Assembly (NCBI GenBank): GCA_016937035.1
Contig: JAFGWS010000173.1
Coordinates: forward strand, 1 to 24,217
Source of the DNA: Pontiellaceae bacterium
GTDB taxonomy: Bacteria; Verrucomicrobiota; Kiritimatiellia; Kiritimatiellales; Pontiellaceae
Length of the DNA: 24,217 bases
Direction of reading: 5' to 3'
Positions 1 to 7,452 of this stretch are shown piece after piece (position 1 is the first letter of the stretch; every line of letters begins with the position of its first letter). The notes beneath the pieces were generated by a model, which did not search any database, was not told the origin of the DNA, and saw only the letters and a list, made by a program, of their open reading frames with translations. The position numbers and the translations under genes were made by a program.

Positions 1-428
1 CCGCCCACCGAGCTGTCGACCATCGCCAGCAGCGAGGTCGGCACCTGAACAAACGGAATGCCTCTTAAATAGGTGGCCGCCACATAGCCCGCCAGATCGC
101 CCATCACGCCGCCGCCGAGCGCAACGATGAACGATCTGCGGTCCAGCCCCGCCTCCACGCAGCGGCTGTAGAGCTTAAACACCTGCTCCCCGCACTTCGT
201 CTGCTCGCCCGCCGGAAGGATCTCCAGCGCCGCCGAAAAACCGGCGGCTTCCAGCGATCGCCTGGCCGTTTCGGCATATAGTTCACCGACATTTTCGTCG
301 GTAATAATCAGACACTTGCCCTTCAGTCCAACCTCGGCACAGCGCGGGCCGAGGGTATCCATAACTCCCGCTCCAATCGTAATATGATAAGAACGCTCAC
401 CTAAATGTACTGGTACGTCGTATAACAT
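1..428 (-). CDS. aroB: 3-dehydroquinate synthase, N-terminal part (cut by window edge)
   Basis: Converts DAHP to 3-dehydroquinate, the second step of the shikimate pathway to aromatic amino acids, in the cytoplasm. The first 142 residues are visible, reading from the ATG at 428 leftwards off the window. They show the family's N-terminal Rossmann-like region: the LPAGEQTK motif (residues 71-78), the NAD-binding glycine loop GGGVMGDLAGY (about 105-115), then FVQVPTSLLAMVDSSVG at the edge, which is a hallmark of AroB. The start is the first ATG, giving the usual MLYDVPVHLGERSYHI opening. Its ribosome binding site is weak (only a CGAG-like stretch upstream). The gene is divergent from everything to its right. 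Identification is secure from the motifs; the C-terminal metal-binding half is outside the window. Confidence 0.95.
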   Translation of the reverse strand, partial: MLYDVPVHLGERSYHITIGAGVMDTLGPRCAEVGLKGKCLIITDENVGELYAETARRSLEAAGFSAALEILPAGEQTKCGEQVFKLYSRCVEAGLDRRSFIVALGGGVMGDLAGYVAATYLRGIPFVQVPTSLLAMVDSSVG

Positions 429-559
429 AGCTCGGAGTGTGTAGGGGCTTGCAGGGGGGCAAGTCAATCAAATTTTGTTTTTATGATCTTATGCCGTTAT
501 GTAACTGTTTGATGCTGTTTTGTTTTTTCATTGAAATAAAGATGAAAGAGCAGAGCTTG

Positions 560-837
560 TTTTTTTTGACAGGATGATTTGAACAGAATGATGACCCAAG
601 GGTGCAAAGGGGATTTACCACGAAGGCACGAAGGGCACGAAGGGAGTCAGGCGGTGCAAAGGGGATGAAACCGCGGATTAACGCGGATGGACACGAATAT
701 GAGGAGATTATTTTCTGAAGCCGTGCTGATGATTAACAAGGATTAATAAAGTTATACGTATAAATTTATGGTAGCGAATGCGGAGAAATATTTTGACGGG
801 ATAACAGGATAGACCGGATCAAATCCTGTAAATCAGC
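560..837. repeat. Cluster of dispersed intergenic repeat fragments
   Basis: Several short low-information repeats sit side by side. A TTTTGACAGGAT-type stretch lies at 560-593. CACGAAGG is repeated three times in tandem at 618-644. An ACCGCGGATTAACGCGGAT block lies at 670-698. A second TTTTGACGGGATAACAGGAT block at 791-837 contains a perfect 7-bp inverted repeat, ACAGGAT (804-810) and ATCCTGT (823-829). The 14-mer GGTGCAAAGGGGAT occurs twice, at 601-614 and 653-666. From memory, blocks of these kinds recur in intergenic DNA of many PVC-group and environmental genomes, often near GxxExxY-family genes. No such gene is seen here. Their function is unknown to me. Confidence 0.6.
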
Positions 838-872
838 AAGGAAAGTATTTTATGGCGTAGACACGCAACGGG

Positions 873-980
873 TTGCCCATTCCGGCAGAGGGGCTGAAGG
901 AAATTAAGAAGATCGTCAGGATGGAGTGGCCTTCTAAGAAAAAATATCCAGATGATGAACCGCTGCGCTATTTTCTGTGA
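873..980 (+). pseudogene. Orphan C-terminal reading-frame fragment
   Basis: A 35-codon open stretch (TTG at 873 to TGA at 978-980) reads LPIPAEGLKEIKKIVR and ends PSKKKYPDDEPLRYFL. The charged, helix-then-tail composition looks protein-like, unlike its other frames. It has no ribosome binding site and an in-frame TAG just upstream (858-860). I read it as the tail of a decayed gene, not a working one. I do not recognise the family. Confidence 0.2.
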
Positions 981-1283
981 AAATTATCAATCGCTGCGCT
1001 AATGGCTGTTATCCGGTCGAAAAACACGGTGCACCATAAAAATATAAGAAGAGCCAATAATAATTATTTTGTCCTAAACGCATCGTATTCAATCGGCGAT
1101 CCCAACCGGTATTTCATAAACTCAATGTCGCTGGATCGTCTCGGGCGAAACCTGCCACAAAATGCAATTATGGCAAATGTATTCTCCAAAAAAGCACCAT
1201 TCTGTAAAATTTATTTCACAAAACAACGCCATTTGCCCGCTTTGGAGGTGCAAATTGCAAGGTAAAGGTGTCAATATGCGCCA

Positions 1284-1775
1284 ATGCGGGTTCATCCGGG
1301 CCTTGGATTGTTTAATGGTTCTGAATTTGACCATGACCGGAAGAAAAATCAACTGGTAGGACGCTTCATCTCCAAGTGGGCATTGTAGGTTTCCCGCAAG
1401 AACTTGGACAAATCCCAATTGGATAAGGCCGTGGAGCGTGGAACCACTCTGTTTGCCGAACTGAAAAAGGACTCTCCCGAACTTCGGCTCCATCCCGTCT
1501 TTTTACGCTTCGGTCCGTGTTCCGGGCAGTTCGGGCTGATCACCGATTTGCGCAAGATCGTCATGGAATTCCCTGAGATGCTGGCAGGACCGGATGGCCA
1601 CGAAAAGGCACAAGGAAACGCAAAAAAGCTTCATGATCTGCTATTCGAAATTATGCGAAAGGAAAAGACCGGTGCCCCGGAACAAATCTGCCTGCTTCAA
1701 AATATAGCGACGCCATGCGAGAATCCCGCGCTTCAGCTCAACGTCGTCGCAGCCTACTTCCTGTTCAGTCGTTAG
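1284..1775 (+). pseudogene. Hypothetical gene interrupted by an in-frame TAG
   Basis: One reading frame stays protein-like from ATG 1284 to TAG 1773-1775, except for a TAG at 1386-1388. Before the amber codon the frame reads MRVHPGLGLFNGSEF and continues to GRFISKWAL. After it, VSRKNLDKSQLDKAVERG and about 110 further residues follow with normal composition and a helical, charged character. The downstream piece could in principle start at TTG 1404, but no Shine-Dalgarno sequence is seen there. The simplest reading is a degraded gene whose upstream part is also lost. I do not recognise the family. It lies immediately upstream of the restriction operon on the same strand. Confidence 0.4.
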
Positions 1776-1983
1776 GGAGAACAGCCTAAAGTATGCTGAC
1801 ATTTATGATAGATTAAGGTGTGTTGATATACTCCAATTCCACATTGCCTGCAGCCTTTTGACGCTTGAAGGAAGCGTGATCAAGATTCTTTCTGGTACGA
1901 ATATGCGTCATGGTTGCCATGCAATAATATCTATGTCATATTCCCCTTTTCATAATGAAATGTTTTCCCATTGGGGGTGTGCC
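1776..1983 (+). promoter_or_regulatory. Leader of the defence operon with two small palindromes
   Basis: This 208-bp stretch between the amber-broken gene and the TTG start of the nuclease-methylase must hold the operon's promoter if the operon has its own. Two compact inverted repeats are visible. ACGCTT-GAAGG-AAGCGT lies at 1861-1877 and CATGG-TTG-CCATG at 1909-1921. Either could be an operator or an RNA hairpin. No convincing -35/-10 pair was found, although TATACT-like sequence occurs near 1830. The regulatory reading is inference. Confidence 0.3.
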
Positions 1984-4065
1984 TTGAAAATCATAGAAAT
2001 CCTGCAGAAATCAAACTACAAGCTGTCCCAGTTCAACGAGGAGGATATCCAGGATCTGGAAGATAGCATCTCCTCCAAAAAGACTGCAAAGGGCACATTC
2101 TACTATGTACCGTGCCGCATCCGGGGAAAACTGATCCGGCTTACCCCCGAGGAGGTTATCCGTCAACTCTACCTCCGCGTGCTGATGGATCGCTACCAAT
2201 ATCCTGCGGAGCGCATCCAGGTCGAGTATCCGGTTCATTTTGGACGGGAAGTCAAACGTGCCGACATCGTCGTGTTCGACAAGGACAAGGCGACTTCCAT
2301 CTTCATCGTCGTTGAAATCAAGTCCCCGAAATGGAACTCGGGCAAGGAACAGCTCAAATCCTACTGCCATGCGACAGGAGCGCCCATTGCGGTCTGGACG
2401 AACGGAGAAAGCATCTCCTATTGGAACCGCCGCGACCCAAACCACTTCTTCGACATTACCCACATCCCCATGGAGAGCGAAACACTGGAGGAGGTCCTTA
2501 ACGAACGCTTCACGATCGCCGATCTGATCGAAAAGGATAAACTGATCAATGAAAGAAAATCCCTCAAGGATCTGATTCAGGACATGGAAGACGAGGTCCT
2601 CGCCCATGCCGGGGTGGATGTTTTCGAGGAAGTCTTCAAGCTCATTTTTACCAAGCTCTACGACGAATCGCTATCGGGGCGCGATCGGAGCCGCTTCCTT
2701 GAATTCCGCAACACCGGTCAAACGGAGACGGCGCTGAACAAGAAAATCCAAACCCTTTTCTCCAGTGCCAAGGAAAAATGGCAGGGTGTTTTTGAGGAGT
2801 CTTCCCGCATCCAGCTCAGCCCCTCCAATCTGGGCATCTGCGTTTCTTCTTTGCAGGACGTGAAGCTGTTCAATTCCAACCTTGAAGTGGTTGACGAAGC
2901 GTTCGAATACCTCATGAGCAAAAGCAGCAAGGGCGAAAAGGGGCAGTATTTCACCCCTCGCTACGTTATCGACATGTGCGTAAAAATGCTCAATCCACAG
3001 GCGCATGAAACCCTGATCGATACCGCCGCAGGCTCGTCGGGCTTCACCGTGCACGGCATCTTCCATGTCTGGAAAGGCATCCTGGAAGAGAAAAACATGC
3101 ATGCCAGCCACCTGTTCACCATCGAGCAGAAGCCGATCGAGTGCGAAAAATATGTGCAGGAAAAGGTTTTTGCCATCGACTTCGACGAAAAGGCCGTTCG
3201 AGTGGCCCGCACCCTCAACCTGATTGCCGGTGACGGCCAGACCAATGTCCTGCACCTCAACACGCTGGACTACACCCGCTGGGACGAAACCACCAAACAG
3301 GAAGAATGGCTCGATACCTTTAATGAAGGGTTCAAACGCCTCAAGAAGCAGCGTCGCAAATCCGACAGCAACAAGGAATACAACTTTGATCTGCTCATGG
3401 CCAACCCGCCCTTTGCAGGCGACATCAAGGACGGCCAGATCATCACCCGCTACGAGCTGGGCAAAAACACCAACGGCAAATGGCGCCCCAAGGTCGGGCG
3501 CGACATTCTCTTCATCGAGCGCAATCTCGACTTTCTGCGTCCCGGAGGCCGGATGGCGATTGTTCTTCCGCAGGGCCGCTTCAACAACGCCAGCGACAAG
3601 ATCATCCGCGACTTCATCACCGAGCGTTGCCGCATCCTCGCCGTTGTCGGCCTGCATCAGAACACCTTCAAGCCGCACACCGGAACCAAAACCTCCGTCC
3701 TCTTCGTGCAGAAATGGAACGACGATCCCAACGCCGGGCCGCTCTGCCCGAAGGTGGACGACTACAACATTTTCTTCGCCACCATGCAGAAGCCCGGCAA
3801 GGACAACTCCGGCGAAAAAATCTATGTCCGCAAGCGCAACCCCGAGTTCCAACCCGTGGAAACCAAAACCGGCAAGATTTCGACCGTGGATGAAACCCCG
3901 AACAAATACAACGCTGTGCCCGAGTTTCTGGACGAATACGAACTCGACTCCCATGGGCACCTGTTCGTCGACCACGACCTCTTCAACCACGATGGACTGA
4001 CCAGCGACGGCATCGCCGAGGCCTTCATCGAATTCGCCAAAAAGGAACACCTCTCTTTTTTCTGA
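1984..4065 (+). CDS. Restriction nuclease-N6-adenine methyltransferase fusion (BcgI-like RM subunit)
   Basis: A 693-aa protein likely to cut and methylate DNA when partnered with the following specificity subunit. The N-terminal part is an HSDR_N-type PD-(D/E)xK nuclease: RADIVVF (Asp94), VVEIKSP (Glu111, Lys113) and QLKSYCHATG (from Gln123). A helical linker follows. The C-terminal HsdM/N6_Mtase core has GQYFTPRYV (about 320-328), the AdoMet motif DTAAGSSGF (346-354), the catalytic NPPF (474-477) and RPGGRMAIVLPQGRF downstream. The start chosen is TTG 1984 because GGGGGTG lies 6 nt upstream; ATG 1960 in the same frame is the alternative. No DEAD-box translocase is present here or nearby, so it resembles BcgI subunit A more than classical HsdM plus HsdR. 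It overlaps the next gene at CTGA. Confidence 0.9.
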   Translation: MKIIEILQKSNYKLSQFNEEDIQDLEDSISSKKTAKGTFYYVPCRIRGKLIRLTPEEVIRQLYLRVLMDRYQYPAERIQVEYPVHFGREVKRADIVVFDKDKATSIFIVVEIKSPKWNSGKEQLKSYCHATGAPIAVWTNGESISYWNRRDPNHFFDITHIPMESETLEEVLNERFTIADLIEKDKLINERKSLKDLIQDMEDEVLAHAGVDVFEEVFKLIFTKLYDESLSGRDRSRFLEFRNTGQTETALNKKIQTLFSSAKEKWQGVFEESSRIQLSPSNLGICVSSLQDVKLFNSNLEVVDEAFEYLMSKSSKGEKGQYFTPRYVIDMCVKMLNPQAHETLIDTAAGSSGFTVHGIFHVWKGILEEKNMHASHLFTIEQKPIECEKYVQEKVFAIDFDEKAVRVARTLNLIAGDGQTNVLHLNTLDYTRWDETTKQEEWLDTFNEGFKRLKKQRRKSDSNKEYNFDLLMANPPFAGDIKDGQIITRYELGKNTNGKWRPKVGRDILFIERNLDFLRPGGRMAIVLPQGRFNNASDKIIRDFITERCRILAVVGLHQNTFKPHTGTKTSVLFVQKWNDDPNAGPLCPKVDDYNIFFATMQKPGKDNSGEKIYVRKRNPEFQPVETKTGKISTVDETPNKYNAVPEFLDEYELDSHGHLFVDHDLFNHDGLTSDGIAEAFIEFAKKEHLSFF

Positions 4066-6188
4066 CCCGCCCGTTCGATGAAGCGAAATACAACGCTTTG
4101 TTGAACGGGCTGGAGATCAGTGAAGTTAGATTCTCCAAGCTGATAAGTGGAAATCGGCTGGATGCAGAGGTCTATGAACGGCAGTACATTTTTATTGAAG
4201 GGCGACTGGCACAACACCCTACCGTTTTGCTTGGTGATATTGCCCAGACACTTCGAAAAGGGATCTTCGATGTAAATGCCGCAGTTTATTCTGATTTCGG
4301 AATTCCTTTTGTGAGAATTTCCAATCTTCGGAACATGCAGATCCAAGGAGACTTTGTCTGCATCCCGGAGAAAGTTGATCGGGAAAACCACAAAACACAT
4401 CTGAGAAAAGGCGATATTGTTCTCTCTAAGACCGCCTGCGCAGCCGCATCCCTTGTAACGGTTGACGAATGCAATGTTTCGCAGGATACCGTCGCATTGA
4501 AGCTGAAGCCGAAGTGTGGAATACGCTCCGATTTTCTTGTGACTTATTTCAACACTCGCGAGGGGCTGCTGTTGTTGCGCAGATGGTTTACCGGCAACAT
4601 TCAAATGCACCTAAACCTCGAGGACTGTGGAAATATCGCCGTTCCCGCCTTTTCAAACGATCTTCAAACCAAAATCGGAAAACTGCTCTTGGACGGTATT
4701 GCGAAGCGTGAAATCAGCGAATCAGAATTCAAAGCGGCGCAGCAGGTTTTGCTGGAGGCGCTTAATTATTCCGAATCCGTTCATGAACAAAGCGCATCCG
4801 TTAAATCCTTCACCGAATCCTTTTCCGTCAGCGGGCGGCTGGATGCCGAGTTTTACCAGCCCAAGTTTGACGAGCTGTTTAAGCGCATTCACCAGAACGC
4901 TGAATACGTGAAGACGGTTTCCGAGATAGCTGGATACATTGAGCGAGGATGCGTTGCGCAGTATGACGAGAGCGGCTCTTGCAAAATGATCACCCAGAAG
5001 CATCTGACAGAAACAGAAATTGATTACGAGAATTTAGATAAGACGACGCTGCAATGCTGGGAAGCAAACGAATCCGCTCAGGTTCGGCAGAACGATATCC
5101 TTGTCTATTCGACGGGTGCCAATGTAGGGCGCACGCAAGCCTATCTTTCCAATGAACGAGCATTGGCTTGCCAGGATATAGTGACGATCCGCCAGGGAAA
5201 TGAGGATCCAATCTATGTTGCCTGCGTAATGAATTCATTGATCGGCAGGTTGCAGACAGAAAAATTCAAGAGCGGTTGCGCCCAGCCACATCTTTACCCC
5301 AAAGACATTTCTCAATTTGTGATCCCGTTTGTTTCCAAGGAAAAGCAACAGGAGATTGTAGACCGGCTCTTGGAAGCACGTGAAAAGAAGGCGGAATCGT
5401 ATCACTTGCTGGAAAAAGCGAAGCGGGCGGTGGAGATCGCGATTGAGAAGGGGGAAGAAGCGGCGATGGCCTATTTGGATGGCAAGAGTTATGTCGCGCA
5501 GACGATCACGCAGGATCTGGCGCAGAAGGCCCCGTACTTTTCCATCGATGCCGTCCGCGATTGGCTGGCGGAACAAAAGATGAGCTACAAGCCGGATACG
5601 GTGAAGAGCTACCTCAGCCGCCAGCAGAAGGAGGGGAAAATCTTCGATGCCGGGCGCGGATGGTATTCCTCCATCGCGGAGCCGTACCGGCTCGATACGG
5701 CACCGGTAGAAAAACTAGTTGGCGAACTTAAAACCGCATTCCCTCTGTTGGAGTTTGCCTGCTGGTCGACGGCCCAGCTGAACGAGATGCTGCGGCACCA
5801 GCTGGCCAAGCATGTCCAGTTAGCCTATGTCGAACGCGACGCCATCGGCAGCGTCGCCGACTGGCTCCGCAGCCACGGCTACCGCGCCTACGCCAATCCC
5901 GGAAAAGCGGAAATCCGGAAAACCTTCTCCATCGAGGGAAACACGGTGGTGGTTCTGCCGCTCACCACCAAGAGTCCGCAACAGAACGGGTATGCCATGT
6001 TCGAGAAGATCATGGTGGACGTATTGGCTGATATAGAAATTTTTTCCATCATGAACATCCCCGAATTCATAGATGGAGCATCAGGTGTAATTCAATCACA
6101 ACGCATTGATATGGCTGAATTAATAAAATACTCAACCCGCCGGAATATCGATATTTCGAGATTGGAAGATGGCTTTGTAATCCACTAG
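4062..6188 (+). CDS. HsdS specificity subunit fused to an AbiEi-like (DUF6577-type) antitoxin
   Basis: Numbering here is from TTG 4098. Residues 1-462 form a two-TRD HsdS: TRD1 (about 40-190), a helical spacer (195-225), the repeat-like SGRLDAEFYQPKFDE (245-259) mirroring SGNRLDAEVYERQY (17-30), TRD2 (about 270-415), and a closing helix ending AIEKGEEAAMAYLDG, where HsdS proteins normally stop. Without a stop the chain continues into a winged helix (about 468-526: FSIDAVRDWLAEQKMSYKPD, then GRGWYSS). A domain with FACWSTAQLNEMLRHQL, EKIMVDVLADIEIF and a basic IKYSTRRN tail follows. This matches what I know of AbiEi-type antitoxins next to AbiEii toxins. The family-like opening FDEAKYNALLNGLE lies in frame upstream of TTG 4098, so translation probably starts at CTG 4062, overlapping the methylase stop as CTGA. 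Confidence 0.85.
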   Translation: MTRPFDEAKYNALLNGLEISEVRFSKLISGNRLDAEVYERQYIFIEGRLAQHPTVLLGDIAQTLRKGIFDVNAAVYSDFGIPFVRISNLRNMQIQGDFVCIPEKVDRENHKTHLRKGDIVLSKTACAAASLVTVDECNVSQDTVALKLKPKCGIRSDFLVTYFNTREGLLLLRRWFTGNIQMHLNLEDCGNIAVPAFSNDLQTKIGKLLLDGIAKREISESEFKAAQQVLLEALNYSESVHEQSASVKSFTESFSVSGRLDAEFYQPKFDELFKRIHQNAEYVKTVSEIAGYIERGCVAQYDESGSCKMITQKHLTETEIDYENLDKTTLQCWEANESAQVRQNDILVYSTGANVGRTQAYLSNERALACQDIVTIRQGNEDPIYVACVMNSLIGRLQTEKFKSGCAQPHLYPKDISQFVIPFVSKEKQQEIVDRLLEAREKKAESYHLLEKAKRAVEIAIEKGEEAAMAYLDGKSYVAQTITQDLAQKAPYFSIDAVRDWLAEQKMSYKPDTVKSYLSRQQKEGKIFDAGRGWYSSIAEPYRLDTAPVEKLVGELKTAFPLLEFACWSTAQLNEMLRHQLAKHVQLAYVERDAIGSVADWLRSHGYRAYANPGKAEIRKTFSIEGNTVVVLPLTTKSPQQNGYAMFEKIMVDVLADIEIFSIMNIPEFIDGASGVIQSQRIDMAELIKYSTRRNIDISRLEDGFVIH

Positions 6189-6223
6189 CGGCGTTTTTTG
6201 TCGAAAATCGCCGCTAGTGGATT
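6179..6223. promoter_or_regulatory. 15-bp perfect inverted repeat between antitoxin and toxin
   Basis: AATCCACTAGCGGCG (6179-6193) and CGCCGCTAGTGGATT (6209-6223) are perfect inverted copies around a 15-nt spacer. After a T-T mismatch the spacer pairs further (TTTT with AAAA). The left arm contains the last codons and the TAG stop of the antitoxin; the right arm ends 15 nt before the toxin ATG. No U-tract follows on either strand, so it is not a standard intrinsic terminator. An operator for the winged-helix antitoxin, an RNA processing hairpin or a partial terminator limiting toxin transcription are all possible. Confidence 0.75.
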
Positions 6224-6238
6224 CGTACGGATAAACCG

Positions 6239-7306
6239 ATGAACATATTGCAGGAAAAGTGCTTCACAAAGGAGTGGCTGGCCGAACAAAAGGCGATGAT
6301 GCAGCGGGTCGATCCCGGCCTGCTGGAAAAGAGCATCCATGCCTTGGAACTCGTCGGATTGCTTGCCCATCGGCAGATTCCTTTTTCCTTCAAGGGCGGT
6401 ACCTGCATGCTGTTGTTGCTGGAAAACATCCGCAGGCTATCCATCGATGTGGATATTGCCTGTACCGTATCCGGTGCGGAACTCGAATCCATTCTGCGCG
6501 AGATCGGAAAAGAGAGTCGCTTCGAAACCTTTGAGCCCGACCACCGTGATCCGAATCGCCTGCCCAAACGCTCCCACTATAAATTCACCTACACATCAGC
6601 CATCAACGGAAAAGCCAACGACATCCTGCTGGATGTGATGGAAGAGGATTGTCTCTATCCGGAAACCATCTCAAAGCAGGTGGCCACTCCGTTTGCCATC
6701 CCCGAAAATCACCACGAAGTAGAGATTCCAACCATTGAGTGTCTGGCTGCGGACAAGCTGACCGCGTTCGCCCCCTCGACCATCGGTGTGAAATATTCCT
6801 CGTACGGCTCTTCGATGAAGATCCTCAAACACTGCGCCGACATCGGTGCACTGTTCGATCATTGCGAAAACATGGAGAAACTGCATGCGGCCTACGAAGC
6901 CATCTGGCCGGTGGAAAATTCCTACAGGAACAATGCATTCAGTCGGGAGCGGATTCTCGACGACACCATTGACGCTGCCCGACTCATCGGCATGCTTGAT
7001 CTGCGGGGCTGTCCATCTTCTGATAAAACTGAAACCTTGCGAACTGGCATCAAGCAACTCGACAGCCACATCATCGGCACACACTTTTCATTGAGCGAAG
7101 CCAAGGTATGCGCGGCAAAGGCGGCCTGGTTCGCAACGTGTCTAAAACAAGGGACTTCCTCCGTCGCCCTGCCGCGCTACAATATGGAAGAACTTCAGGA
7201 ACTCGCAAATAAGCCTCTGCAAGGTGACCTCGTTCCGCTCAACCGGCTGCGAAGCGGAGCGCCCGAAGCCTATTACTACTGGCTCAGAACCGCATCCATT
7301 CGTTAA
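6239..7306 (+). CDS. AbiEii/AbiGii-family nucleotidyltransferase toxin
   Basis: A 355-aa member of the AbiEii toxin family (MNT-fold nucleotidyltransferase), the toxic partner in type IV toxin-antitoxin/abortive infection pairs. Some relatives add nucleotides to tRNA acceptor ends. Visible family motifs: FKGGTCMLLLLENIRRLSID (51-70), holding the GG and Ser68/Asp70, with Asp72 next; the ILLDVM strand (129-134); IECLAADKLTAF (166-177); and ILKHCADIGALF (195-206), equivalent to the KxxD-type helix. Length fits the family. It lies 50 nt after the HsdS-antitoxin fusion, on the same strand. The ATG at 6239 lacks a good Shine-Dalgarno (only CGGA nearby), suggesting translation weaker than that of the antitoxin. 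All recognisable catalytic motifs are intact, so it should be active unless restrained. Confidence 0.9.
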   Translation: MNILQEKCFTKEWLAEQKAMMQRVDPGLLEKSIHALELVGLLAHRQIPFSFKGGTCMLLLLENIRRLSIDVDIACTVSGAELESILREIGKESRFETFEPDHRDPNRLPKRSHYKFTYTSAINGKANDILLDVMEEDCLYPETISKQVATPFAIPENHHEVEIPTIECLAADKLTAFAPSTIGVKYSSYGSSMKILKHCADIGALFDHCENMEKLHAAYEAIWPVENSYRNNAFSRERILDDTIDAARLIGMLDLRGCPSSDKTETLRTGIKQLDSHIIGTHFSLSEAKVCAAKAAWFATCLKQGTSSVALPRYNMEELQELANKPLQGDLVPLNRLRSGAPEAYYYWLRTASIR

Positions 7307-7314
7307 ACGGGAAA

Positions 7315-7430
7315 TGAAAACCATGCCGAATCTTGTGGAAATAAATAATCAGCGCTTCCTCACCAAATCCCGCTTCAAGCCGGTGGTGGAGGGCTCGACG
7401 AAGCTGTTTTATGCGGGCAAGGACGAGTAG
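7315..7430 (+). pseudogene. N-terminal stump of a DUF2779/Cas4-like nuclease gene
   Basis: Starting 8 nt after the toxin stop, ATG 7315 opens a 38-codon frame. Its segment NNQRFLTKSRFKPVVEG is followed by STKLFYAGKDE and a TAG. The pattern LTKSRFK...C-P-T-K-L-F-Y-x-G-K is what I know from the start of DUF2779 proteins (PD-(D/E)xK nucleases related to Cas4). Here the usual Cys-Pro is Gly-Ser. After the TAG the frame continues only briefly (YPE) before the convergent exonuclease gene. It was probably the fourth gene of the defence operon, lost by deletion. A genuine 38-aa peptide is possible but less likely. Confidence 0.5.
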
Positions 7431-7452
7431 TATCCCGAACGCGCAATGGGGT

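Larger units (their letters stand above)
429..1283. other. Gene-poor intergenic region with repeat fragments
   Basis: About 850 bp without a convincing intact gene. It holds a short palindrome at 448-463 (CTTGC/GCAAG around a G-run) just upstream of aroB, the dispersed repeat fragments listed separately (560-837), an orphan reading-frame tail (873-980), and AT-rich DNA from 980 to 1260 with only short, compositionally unconvincing frames on both strands. It looks like eroded accessory DNA beside a defence locus. Confidence 0.6.

Noticed and set aside
1002..1265. 87-codon plus-strand frame and short minus-strand frames in 1075-1490
   Set aside because: AT-rich, no ribosome binding sites, no motifs. 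A minus-strand piece reading MKYRLGSPIEYDAFRTK near 1075-1130 looks protein-like but is far too short to support.
2671..4050. Long minus-strand frame opposite the nuclease-methylase
   Set aside because: A shadow of a GC-biased coding strand; the plus strand has clear nuclease and methylase motifs.
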